From Panorpa germanica (Eukaryota; Arthropoda; Insecta; Mecoptera; Panorpidae): 64,000 nt of DNA. Both the position numbers and the translations under genes were made by a program. The DNA lies in the NCBI GenBank assembly GCA_963678705.1, contig OY783203.1:6510001-6574000 (forward strand). Reading direction: 5' to 3'. Shown piece by piece: positions 24,000 through 34,810 of the stretch; the stretch's first letter is position 1; the number at the start of each line of letters is the position of its first letter. The notes under the pieces were generated by a model. That model had not been told where the DNA came from, ran no database searches, and saw nothing but the letters and a program-made list of their open reading frames with translations.

Positions 24000-25539
24000 A
24001 AAATATTATTTAATAATTATACTGCTGTGAATAGTAATGGATCGCTCTAGGTACCAAGTTGCCCAAGTGGTCCGGGCATTGGCACACTTTTAGTGCTCTT
24101 ATGCTGTTATTTATATGGCACGACTCTTGCCTTTGCCTTTTCTAACATACACACGTATAAAAAATCATATTTAGGGGAGACCAGAGCAGAACAAGTATAA
24201 AAGAATCTTCAAACTTCTATTATAAATATGTTAGTACTAGCATATTATTTTCGGCTATAAGTAAATACTAATATAAATACGAATGCAGCATGTATGCAAC
24301 ATTAGTAAATCTTTCAATTTTTTTAGTGTGGTAATAATGGAATAAATAATTGAGGTAATAATGAATAATATTTCAAATATATTCAAGAAAATCATTTTAA
24401 TAATATTCAATAATATTTTTCGATTATTCTTTTTATAATACGTTTAATTTATGTAAATTTAGTTTCTAATTATTGTCAACCTAAGGATCGTTTTTAAAGA
24501 AAAAGCGTTCCTAAAGAGCGGAGAAAAAAATTTGTGGATAAACACTTATTTCACATAAAATATCAACAATTGCCATATTTACCATTAGTAACTACGTAAA
24601 ATAGTTCAGAACGTATTACTACTCTAAAGCCCAAAATCGATTTGGTTTGTGCATAAACATATACATATACATATTCATTAAAATAAAAGTATTTTTTCTT
24701 CACATAATTTTAAAGTTACAAGGAAATATTACAAGTTACAATCAGCAACGACCTCCCGGCTGAAGTTAACCCTCAGTGACAATATAAAATATCTGTTCGT
24801 TTTATCGTCTATAAAATAATAAAATGAAGTCAACTTTCTCTAAACGTTTGCTAAAAAAATATTCACATTTAAGTTGAATTAGGGTTTTACTTTTACTGCT
24901 TTTGTATTTTGGGTAGCGTTGTATTGTGTTAACATCGTGGAATACTAGTTTGTAAAATATAGATGCATATTGTACAGTATAGTAATATGTCATAAAAACG
25001 GAAGACATCTCTAATGTATAATTAAAAGATGCATTGATAAAAATAATTATTATAATTTTAATAAAAACGAAAGATTTTCAAGTGTTAGTCGTAGATATAT
25101 ACATTAGTAGTTTTATACGCCAGTCGTACAACAAATTAGTACGTACGCGCATTACGAAATTTTTAAATGACGTTCAGACTTCCTTTGTCTGACTTTGAAT
25201 AGATTCTGAGCTAATTTTTGTAATCGATTTTTACCACTGACATGAATTGTTCACCGTCCATGGTTTTTAGATATTTATTTTAGACATATAAATTTATTTC
25301 ATTGTATAAATAAGAATTTGCAAATAAGTTCTTAATTCTCTTCTTAAAAACGCGCTTCAAATAATGATATAGAAATGCACGTATAAACGACAGAGCAATG
25401 TGCCCGCAACTTTTCTTTGAATGAATACCACCACCTCCGGCACCACTTTTTCTAAGGCTCCACTATAATGTGGTTCAATTCCCAGAGTAGCAGTATATTT
25501 TCTGGGATTAGATGTTGCTTGTTTAATCTTACAATCCAA
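24000..25539. other. Spacer within the MENN cluster, no gene recognised
   Basis: No MENN-type frame is visible. A minus-strand open frame at 25357-25566 (containing TLGIEPHYSGALEKVVPE) shows no family match that I know. It overlaps the unit D remnant and is left uncalled. Confidence 0.4.
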
Positions 25540-25745
25540 ATACAAAAAGTGTAAATGTAGCTGCACAATAGAAACAAGACTATTATTAAAATTTATTTAT
25601 TTATTAACCTATTTGATCAAAAATCTTTTTAATGAGGTGGAAGTGGATGCGTGAAATATGTATAACCGTGCATTTATTTGTCAACATTAAATCATTTAGA
25701 AATATTATATAAGAAATTTATATTCCATTTCGACATTGACATTTT
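25540..25745 (-). repeat. Remnant unit D of the MENN cluster
   Basis: Carries the words AAGTGTAAATGTAGCTGCAC (as at 23711) and CCGTGCATTTATTTGTCAAC (as in units A and C) in the same order, but no adjoining MENN open frame. It is either a fourth unit that has lost its gene or a stray copy of the upstream block. Confidence 0.6.
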
Positions 25746-27084
25746 GTTATTTAAATAAGTTTAATATAGTTATGTTACTTTATAATTAAATAAATGCAAA
25801 TGTTAAAGAAAATCATTTATTAACATATATATTAATGTTAGCAGAGGTGTAATTCACCTATATAATGGAACAGCACCACAAAAACTGCCAACATAACAGA
25901 AGATGTTCGCTGATAGTACTATAAATAGTATTAATAAGACAATACATTATATAAAGATATACATGGTTTTTAATAAATTATTAGAATGTATTATTTCTTT
26001 AGATTATACCGGTTTCTATAAGAAGATTATTTTTAAATAAAAAACTTAGGTCTTCTGCTTTACTTTTGAGTAACACATACATTTGAAAAACTCTCATCAT
26101 AAAAAAAAATAAAAAAAAAAAGCAAAGAAGTAAATAATTTAGCTAGAAATGTTTTTATGGTGCAATTAAGTTTTAAATAATTTCTAAGAATATAACTTCA
26201 GTGAACTTGCCGACGATACTTTACACACCCTTAAAGAAAGACTCTTACTTTAAAAGTATTTCCGATGACCTTGACAGATATGTCCAGTTTACGTTTAAAT
26301 TGACCAGTATTATGGCAACAATGTACTTTGTTTGTAAATATAGAAAGAACAAAAACAGTTACAGTATTTTCTTTATTGTTGAATTTTTAGATTTACAACA
26401 TAGTTTTATGTAAGGCTCGTGACTAAAATCTAGGGACACGCGTTTCGGGACAATTAGAGATGCTTACAGTGTTTATTTTATAGCATTACAAATCAATTAT
26501 GAAATATTTTTGTAAGTTAACATACTAAAAGTAAACTCACTCCGAGGAGACGCATCCTAGGAAAAATAAATTGTTTTACTGTCAATGCTACTGCAAAGAC
26601 CTGAACGTGAACGTACCATAGAGGGTACGTTGGTGTTGGCAGTCGTACCGGAGGTAGATGTACCATAATTTTGACGTTTGTACAATCTACCATCCTTGTT
26701 GTACTATAATGAGGCAATCTACCATAATTTTGAAGAATCAAAAATTTATGAATTATGAATTAGATTTTTTAATAATAATTCTTATTTATTATTATTTATT
26801 TTTTTTTTTAAATTTCTAACCAATTATCTTTTATAAATTTGAATTTGTAAAAGATAATTGAATTTATTATAACAAAAATAGAATTTATTACTATATTCTA
26901 TATTATACATGAGATGTTGCTGCCGTCTTAAATGACGACTGGATAATTTATGATTCATGTTCACACTCAACCCACATGTCCTTTTAACGGTTAAAATTTT
27001 ACCATTACATTAAGTCCTTTCAACGGACAATATTCCCAAACAATCCCAATCCAATTCAGACGCCAATGATGAAATTTTTTGCCA
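25746..27084. other. Intergenic with a small hairpin
   Basis: No gene is recognised. At 26821-26860 the 13-base arms CAATTATCTTTTA / TAAAAGATAATTG form a perfect hairpin. A degenerate CTACCATAATTTTGA-like motif repeats near 26650-26740 and again near 31750, probably an old mobile element. Confidence 0.5.
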
Positions 27085-28252
27085 AATATTTAGTAATTAT
27101 AATTTTTAAATATAAAAGTATTTGTAAAGCGCTACCAATTTATATTCATATTAATAAAATATATTATAAATATATGAGTATTTTATTCGTTATTTAAAAA
27201 AAAGATATATATGTATTGTATTTAATTATTATTTAATGAAATTATAAAAACTAACTTCTTTAATAAAAGTAACAACTAATATGTTTTGTAATTTATGTAC
27301 TGACTACAAAACGTTCTATTTTATTTTATATCTTTTTATATTTATTAGTAATATAAAAAGAGTAACAAAAAATACATGTGCTGAAGGCAATTAATTTATT
27401 AGAACAATAATACAAAATAAAAGCTAATCAATAACCAAAGCCAACTGAATATGACAAAATTCAATACTTTCCCTTCATTTTACACTTAGGTATTTCTTTT
27501 TATAGGTTATTTTTGATAGCACTAAGTCCAAGTTTATTACACAACACTATGTGTCTCAGTCTAGGGTAAGGGTTTTGTCAATAAGTCAGCTAGTTAATTT
27601 TCAGATTAAATTTTCTTCACGCTGATTTCATCCTCGGTTACAAGTTCCCAAACAAAGAAGTGCCTTACACGTATGTGCTTAGTTCTTTTATGGAACTCCG
27701 GGTTTTGTGAAAGTTTCAAAGCTGCTTCATTATCAATGTAGAGGTCAGAAATACTTTTTAGCTCCACCATATCTACCATCAGCATTTTCAGCCACACAGC
27801 CTCCTTAGGTTCCTCACTAGCTGCTACAATGTCAGCTTCTGTGGTTGAGATGGCCACTGTAGACTGCCCCTTACTAATCCAGGAAATGCAACCACCTGCA
27901 AACATGCTTAGTACTCCAGAAGTGGACCTAGCAGTTGTAATGCCCCCTGCATGGTCAGCATCACTATAGCATAACAATACTTTTTCACAATTATTTTTAT
28001 AAATGATTCCACGATCCAACGTTCCTTTTATATATCTTAAAATACTTTTAACCTTCAACCAGTCTTGATAGGTTGGATTTTCGAGTGACCTGGACAATAC
28101 TCCCACTTCATAAGCTAAATCAGGTCTTGATCCAGAAGATTGACTCAATTTTATTCCATTTTCAACATGTTCTATTTCTAATCCCAAATAAAAATCTGCA
28201 GGTTTATATGTTATTTTAAATTCATTTTTCAGATTAATTAGAAACTGGTTTA
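27085..28252 (-). repeat. Segmental duplication, copy A (host flank plus copia end)
   Basis: 1168 bp nearly identical to 28704-29871. It comprises about 200 bp of host flank, the 183-bp LTR (27284-27466) and the RNase H end of the copia-2 pol region (27606-28187 readable). Because host flank is included, this is a genomic duplication, not a second insertion. Confidence 0.85.
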
Positions 28253-28480
28253 CATATAGCTTTTATCAAATAATATCATAGAAGGCGTATTATGAGTATT
28301 GTACCTGATTTCAATAAATTGTAATTTTTGAAGTAAATAAAAATTAGTAACGGCTGAAATTTTGTAATTACTTAAGAGATATATTAGTTAACCTATTTAT
28401 AAAAAAATAATTCGAATAAATATTGAGGTTTTTGATGTTCGTTCTCATTTTATTTTCACATATTAAAACAGCAATATAAG
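28250..28480 (+). repeat. Repeat R, copy 1
   Basis: About 231 bp, starting TTACATATAGCTTTTATC and ending AACAGCAATATAAG, matched in the same orientation at 33382-33612 with only a few differences. Not recognised as a known element. Confidence 0.85.
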
Positions 28481-28703
28481 ACACTAATAAGTGAATTTAT
28501 ATATTATATAATAATATTTAAGTTACTTAATACTTCTACAGTCTATTATCATTCTTCATATTAACATTCGATTTTATATAAAAAATTTAACAACTATGAC
28601 ATTTCTCCTTTATCTCTTGATAAAATTTGTCTCTTGATAAAATTTGATCTTTACCGACTCGAGATGGGACTCGAGAAGGGTCTTGCAAACAGAAATACTT
28701 AGT
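28253..28703. other. Spacer between the two duplicate copies
   Basis: About 450 bp. Its first 230 bases are nearly identical to 33382-33612 (repeat R); the rest has no match in the window. Confidence 0.75.
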
Positions 28704-29871
28704 AATATTTAGTAATTATAATTTTTAAATATAAAAGTATTTGTAAAGCGCTACCAATTTATATTCATATTAATAAAATATATTATAAATATATGAGTAT
28801 TTTATTCGTTATTTAAAAAAAAGATATATATGTATTGTATTTAATTATTATTTAATGAAATTATAAAAACTAACTTCTTTAATAAAAGTAACAACTAATA
28901 TGTTTTGTAATTTATGTACTGACTACAAAACGTTCTATTTTATTTTATATGTTTTTATATTTATTAGTAATATAAAAAGAGTAACAAAAAATACATGTGC
29001 TGAAGGCAATTAATTTATTAGAACAATAATACAAAATAAAAGCTAATCAATAACCAAAGCCAACTGAATATGACAAAATTCAATACTTTCCCTTCATTTT
29101 ACACTTAGGTATTTCTTTTTATAGGTTATTTTTGATAGCACTAAGTCCAAGTTTATTACACAACACTATGTGTCTCAGTCTAGGATAAGGGTTTTGTCAA
29201 TAAGTCAGCTAGTTAATTTTCAGATTAAATTTTCTTCACGCTGATTTCATCCTCGGTTACAAGTTCCCAAACAAAGAAGTGCCTTACACGTATGTGCTTA
29301 GTTCTTTTATAGAACTCCGGGTTTTGTGAAAGTTTCAAAGCTGCTTCATTATCAATGTAGAGGTCAGAAATACTTTTTAGCTCCACCATATCTACCATCA
29401 GCATTTTCAGCCACACAGCCTCCTTAGGTTCCTCACTAGCTGCTACAATGTCAGCTTCTGTGGTTGAGATGGCCACTGTAGACTGCCCCTTACTAATCCA
29501 GGAAATGCCAACACCTGCAAACATGCTTAGTACTCCAGAAGTGGACCTAGCAGTTGTAATGCCTCCTGCATGGTCAGCATCACTATAGCATAACAATACT
29601 TTTTCACAATTATTTTTATAAATGATTCCACGATCCAACGTTCCTTTTATATATCTTAAAATACTTTTAACCTTCAACCAGTCTTGATAGGTTGGATTTT
29701 CGAGTGACCTGGACAATACTCCCACTTCATAAGCTAAATCAGGTCTTGATCCAGAAGATTGACTCAATTTTATTCCATTTTCAACATGTTCAATTTCTAA
29801 TCCCAAATAAAAATCTGCAGGTTTATATGTTATTTTAAATTCATTTTTCAGATTAATTAGAAACTGGTTTA
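28704..29871 (-). repeat. Segmental duplication, copy B
   Basis: Second copy of 27085-28252, continuous with the rest of the copia-2 element and therefore probably the original. Confidence 0.85.
28903..29085 (-). repeat. 3' LTR of copia-2
   Basis: 183 bp, repeated at 27284-27466 (duplicate) and 31466-31647 (5' LTR). Confidence 0.85.
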
Positions 29872-31465
29872 ACATTTGTTGACTATTTGAAGCCAAAAGT
29901 CCGTCATCAACAAATATAGTCAACATAAGTTTTTCATTTCCATTTTTCATTACAAATAAACATGGATCAGCATCACTTTACTTAAACCCAAGTTTATACA
30001 AAAATTCATTAAAGCGCTGATTCCAGCATCGAGGTGCTTGTTTCAATCCATACAAACTCTTCTGCAGTTTACAAACAAGTGCACTACCACCTTTGTAGCT
30101 ATTAGGTTGCTTCATATAAATATGACTTCCTTCATTATCAATATTTCCATAGAGAAATGCAGTCGATATATCAAATTGAGTCAATTGTAACTTTTCATCT
30201 GCAGCAACGCTTATCAGAGCTCTAACTGTACTCATTCTAGCCACAGGGCTGAAGGTTTGATTGTAATCAACATCCTTTTTCTGCACATACTCTTTTATAA
30301 CCAATCGGGCTTTAAAACGCTCTATGGATCCATCTGGGTTTTTCTTTACTTTGTATACCCATTTACAAGGTATGGGTATTTACCGAAACTTGAGGAAAAA
30401 CAATTCTCATGTCTAGTTTATATAGACAACCAGGGTGATGTCTACTCCCAAACAGTACAATCTTCACATTTATTTTTAGTTGGCAAACAGCAACATTGGA
30501 AACAAATTCACTATTAATTTGTTTATCATGAGCAGCTAGAGTAGAAAACAGATTTTTCTTAATATCAGGGACGTACCACACATCTGTTAAAGTTAGGTTG
30601 TTCCATTGGTTATTAATCATTGCTTGAACCTGAACAGTTCCTTTACCTACAGCTTTAACAGAATCACCATTTGCAATAATAATTGCTTTTCAATAATTAC
30701 AAATATATTGCTTTTGGTTAGATTTATATCCTCTATATTTTTCAATCTTACTAATATCAGAGAGTTTATGAGTGAAAAGTGCTTCATGACTAATGTTATC
30801 TTTCCCATTTAACACCCTCTCATACATACAGAGTTGTGTAGTGAGATTATATAAGGTCCTTTCTTTTTCAGACACAAGCATCCAATTTGATCTAAATGAA
30901 AAGTAATTTTCAGGCAATGAATCCAATATTTTACATGCTAATAATAAATCTAGCAGTTTTGAACTTCCGTCCATTGTAAGTTCAACATTTAAATCACTCC
31001 AGATGTTTTTCAATTTAGAGGTATGACTTACAATGTCATCTATTTCATTCCTCTTATAACTAAAAAATTGTAAGCATAATTCCAAGGCTCGATCCTCAAC
31101 AGACCCATCAAATTCCGATTCAGTCGATTCAGTTCACTCCAAACTTCACCAGAACTCATAAATCTCATTACAAGTTTTAGTATGTCTTCAGTCATGTTTG
31201 TAGTCAGTACTAACAGAGCACTACTAGCAATTTTAAATTTCTTATCATGTTCTGATATCTCTTATGCTACGTAATAGAATTACAGCTTTATATTTCCATG
31301 TAGTCCAATTACTTTTACCTTCAAGTAAACCAATTTGCATTCTTAGGGAATCCATTTTTCACACACATGATTATGCAGTTTTAGGTAAACATGAATATAG
31401 TACGACACAAACGCAGAACAAATATTTTTTTCTTCTTTTTTAAAGAACTGGGCTGGCTCATAACC

Positions 31466-31647
31466 TTTTGTAATTTATGTACTGCAACAAAACGTTCTAT
31501 TTTATTTTATATCTTTTTATATTTATTAGTAATATAAAAAGAGTAACAAAAAATACATGTGCTGAAGGCAATTAATTTATTAGAACAATAATACAAAACA
31601 AAAGCTAATCAATAACCAAAGCCAACTGAATATGACAAAATTCAATA
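31466..31647 (-). repeat. 5' LTR of copia-2
   Basis: 182 bp. In element orientation it begins TATTGAATTTTGTCATATTC. The bases inside it read GGTTATGAGCC, resembling the tRNA-Met-type primer site of copia. Confidence 0.85.
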
Positions 31648-31989
31648 ACATGATCTCACTTAAATTAAAGAAAATACATCTAATCTTACTTTTATTTTTG
31701 AATTTGAATTTGGCGCTATGAAGCATCGAAATATATGTATTCATTTAATCTACCATATTTTTTGTAAATGTACCATACTTATACGGTGGTTTTACCATAA
31801 CTTCTTTTTTCAGACCTGGCAGCCCTGGTATACAAACATATTTAATGTTAGAATTTAACCGCGTATTGGATATTGACATGAACAGATGTATTAGATTTAG
31901 GGTATGAATTCGGGATTGAACAGTTAATACACAGCGGGGGTGTTTGGACAAAATTATACGAAATAGGTCAATTAAATGAAATGGAGTAG

Positions 31990-32515
31990 AAATCTTTATT
32001 GCAACTGATTGTTGTATTTCTGAATTAATAGTTACAGCATGTACCTATGGGCAAGTAAGAAGACATCCATATAATAATTCACAAAAATTTCATTCTTTTT
32101 TATGCAATTCCACCACATTTTGAATTCGCTGCATATCTGCAATGGGTTTTAAAACTCATTCTGTAGGTGTCGTTTTTTTAATTTTTGATTGAAATAAATG
32201 TTAATATATGTATGTTGTTGTTTTTATTTTTTTAAATATACAAATACTTACGGAGTATATCACACTAAATAAATAAATAGGTATATCACATTTAAATTAT
32301 AGTTTTGCCGCTTGTTTTAAAAGAAATAAACGACACACACCCTGTTATATGTAACGCAACATGTATTTTCTAGAACGTTAAATCACTTTAATGATTAAAG
32401 GGAAAAATGAATTAATTGTTAATATCTTCTAAAATATGAATTATTAAAAAATAATTGGATATTTTAGGTTCTGGTAACCAACTTATTAATATATATATAA
32501 GTTTTATAACAGTTT
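31990..32515 (+). repeat. Dispersed repeat family D2, copy 2
   Basis: Diverged match to 12031-12615 (see there). Shared blocks include TTTGATTGAAATAAATGTTAA, AATTGTTAATATCTT and GGTTCTGGTAACC. Confidence 0.55.
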
Positions 32516-32589
32516 TCGTTCATAGAAGATACATCAATATATTATATATTGATCACTGAAAGCGGTTTTTTCAGTAACGAAAGATTTTA

Positions 32590-32660
32590 CACCCAGTGAA
32601 AACATTGCAGAAAACATTGTGGAGTCACTTTGACATCATATTGAAGATGCGTGTAATTTT
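32590..32660 (+). mobile_element. Fragment of MITE family P1
   Basis: ACCCAGTGAAAACATT followed by GGAGTCACTTTGACATCA and ATTGAAGATGCG matches one end of the elements at 10670 and 50213. Only one end is present. Confidence 0.7.
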
Positions 32661-33381
32661 ATTATAAAACAATAAGACGTAGCTCTGGGAGTTCGGGAAT
32701 TTTACTCTATAAAGCAACTTTATAGGACCATGTGTTTTGAGTGCAGTAGAATTTACAGTTTCGCATTGAACTGTCTGTGGACCTTGTGGAGGCGCTACAC
32801 AAATTTAACTTGCTTAACAAAGTTAACTTGCATTGAATTACACCCAGTTTAAGCCGCCCACAAAAAGTTTAATGTTTAATGTAAAAACTCTCTTTTGTAA
32901 AATTTCAATATTAGAAATATGTCTACTAACTTCGTCTTCCATGGTTCTGGTTGAAATGTAAATGGTGTCTCAAAATTGAGCCATAAAAAACCAAATACTT
33001 GTTCCAGAATTCATGCAAGAAGGCTTGCGTGAATTTTGAAATACCCTTTATGGAGAACACAACTTAACAAAAGACGTTTATGAAGATATGTGTTTTTTTT
33101 TATTTTGGACTTAGGTGAGGACAGACTTTTTGTCTATAATGTCACGGTTATATTTAAACAAAAATATACTTTTTTTGACAGATAGATAAAAGAAACTACA
33201 AAAGTTAACCAATGAACGTGCTTTTAATTTAGCCCGCCATAAATAAAGTAGCTTTAATTATCATGCTACAATAAGTGCCATATGGAGACTTTGACGAAAA
33301 AATATTGAACATTTGTAAGTGCTAAGCATTCGACTCGCCCTTGATATATATTAGTTTCCCTTGATCTGTTTGCAGAATATC
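32661..33381. other. Intergenic, no gene recognised
   Basis: AT-rich DNA without domain-bearing frames or repeats that I can identify. Confidence 0.5.
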
Positions 33382-33612
33382 TTACATATAGCTTTTATCA
33401 AATAATATCATAGAAGGCATATTATGAGTATTGTACCTGATTTCAATAAATTGTAATTTTTTAAGTAAATAAAAATTAGTAACGGCTGAAATTTTGTAAT
33501 TACTTAAGAGATATATTAGTTAACCTATTTATAAAAAAATAATTCGAATAAATATTGAGGTTTTTGATGTTCGTTCTCATTTTATTTTCACATATTAAAA
33601 CAGCAATATAAG
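33382..33612 (+). repeat. Repeat R, copy 2
   Basis: Matches 28250-28480 (see there). Confidence 0.85.
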
Positions 33613-33898
33613 AAACCAGCATAACATGCAGCAACTTCAAGATGTAATATGCAGAGACAAATCAGGCAAGACTTATAAGTTTGTTTGTTTCTCACTTCAA
33701 GAGTTATATGGATATAGAAATATACACAACATAATTCGAAAGAGTATTACTTCATTTCATTTCGTCATTTCTTCAATAACGAGCAGTTCTTTAAGCAATT
33801 ACATAAACATAACCTATTAATACAAAAAGTGTGCTATTTTATTCAAAATAATCTACTTTTAAGTTAGAATATTTTACAGGTTAGAGTAATTTAATTAG

Positions 33899-33937
33899 AA
33901 GGATATAAGCGCGAAAGAAATAACTGTGAAAACCAAG
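33899..33937 (+). CDS. Possible micro-exon upstream of the tandem exons
   Basis: 39 nt after TTAATTTAG-like sequence (AATTTAATTAG), ending AACCAAG before a GTATGT donor. In the phase required by the next exon it reads GYKRERNNCENQ, open throughout, with a stop just before the proposed acceptor. It would start and end in the same phase as the 120-nt exons. The acceptor is weak, so the 5' border is uncertain; the donor is supported because the downstream intron is homologous to the intron after the next exon. Confidence 0.35.
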
Positions 33938-34218
33938 GTATGTAAATAATCAACGTAAAATGTTTATAAATAATAATTATTGCTTTGATATAAATAATAT
34001 GCAACATAGTTAAGTATTATTCTCACTGCTTTAATTTAATTTTGTATTTAATTTAAATCGTTTAGCATATGCCATATGTTATGCATATGCAATAGGCGTA
34101 GTCATTCACAGTATCATTTTTAATTTAATTTATTCTTTAAGTTTTCTTAGTTTTTTTTTAATATTAACTATTACTATGAAAACAGTAGGTTAATTTATTC
34201 AAAATATTCTGATTATAG

Positions 34219-34338
34219 GTTATCTAGAGAATCAAGGCGCACATAAAAACAAAATGGAGGTGCCGATGGATTGGATAGAAAGAGAAGTTGCTAAGATGAG
34301 TGAGCTGGAAACAACTAAATTACTTCAAGATTTGCAAG
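34219..34338 (+). CDS. Tandem symmetric exon 1 of an unrecognised gene
   Basis: 120 nt between a CTGATTATAG acceptor and a GTAAAT donor. It enters needing two bases and leaves one over, so it can be duplicated or skipped without shifting frame. The reading is YLENQGAHKNKMEVPMDW then IEREVAKMSELETTKLLQDLQ: polar, with a helical, amphipathic second half. An internal ATG in AACAAAATGG could also be a start. I do not recognise the product. Compared with exon 2 there are 16 base differences, and every codon difference changes an amino acid (12 of 39 full codons). Confidence 0.6.
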
Positions 34339-34619
34339 GTAAATAAAAAATCAACGTATAATATTTATAAATAATAATTATTGCTTTGATATAAATAATA
34401 AGCAACATATTTAAGTATTATTCTCACTGCTTTAATTTAATTTTGTATTTAATTTAAATCGTTTAGCATATGCCATATGTTATGCATATGCAATAGGCGT
34501 AGTCATTCACAGAATCATTTTTAATTTAATTTATTCTTTAAGTTTTCTTAGTTTTTCTTTAATATTAACTATTACTATGAAAACAGTAGGTTAATTTATT
34601 CAAAATATTCTGATTATAG

Positions 34620-34739
34620 CTTATCAAGAGAATCAAGGCGCACATGAAAACAAAATGGAGATATCGATGGGGTGGCTTAAAAGAGAAATTGCTCAGATGA
34701 GTGAGCTGGAAACAACTAAATTTCTTAAAGATTTTCAAG
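34620..34739 (+). CDS. Tandem symmetric exon 2 of the same gene
   Basis: 120 nt, same phase, same acceptor and donor as exon 1. It reads YQENQGAHENKMEISMGW then LKREIAQMSELETTKFLKDFQ. The shared segments ENQGAH and MSELETTK are invariant, while the positions between them change. The intron that follows is interrupted by a DNA transposon, and no third exon is found after it, so the gene may now be truncated or continue outside what I can recognise. Confidence 0.6.
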
Positions 34740-34810
34740 GTAAATAAAAAATCAACGAATAATATTTATAAATAATAATTATTGCTTTGATATAAATAAA
34801 AAGCAACATA

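Larger units (their letters stand above)
28903..31647 (-). mobile_element. Second Ty1/copia element (copia-2), broken
   Basis: Minus-strand element bounded by a 183-bp 3' LTR (28903-29085) and a 182-bp 5' LTR (31466-31647), with 5-bp flanks ATATG / ACATG that may be a decayed target duplication. Next to the 5' LTR lies a tRNA-Met-like primer site, and GAAGGGAAAG adjoins the 3' LTR as polypurine tract. Visible parts in order are gag (about 30690-31085), a pre-integrase-type segment (WYVPDIKKNLFS), reverse transcriptase (FSPVARMSTVRALI, QFDISTAFLYG, IFVDD) and RNase H (STSGVLSMFAG, STTEADIVAASEE). It is much shorter than a complete copia and has several breaks. LTR differences make it older than the element at 4.4-9.0 kb. 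Confidence 0.85.
33938..34739 (+). repeat. Two tandem 401-bp intron-plus-exon units
   Basis: Each unit is a 281-bp intron (33938-34218; 34339-34619) followed by a 120-bp exon. Beyond the first 20 bases, the introns differ at roughly seven positions by my reading. A third intron copy follows from 34740 but is interrupted by a transposon and resumes at 36757. Confidence 0.9.

Noticed and set aside
25357-25566. 69-codon minus-strand frame near unit D
   Set aside because: It runs into the conserved non-coding block, shows no MENN start and no known domain.
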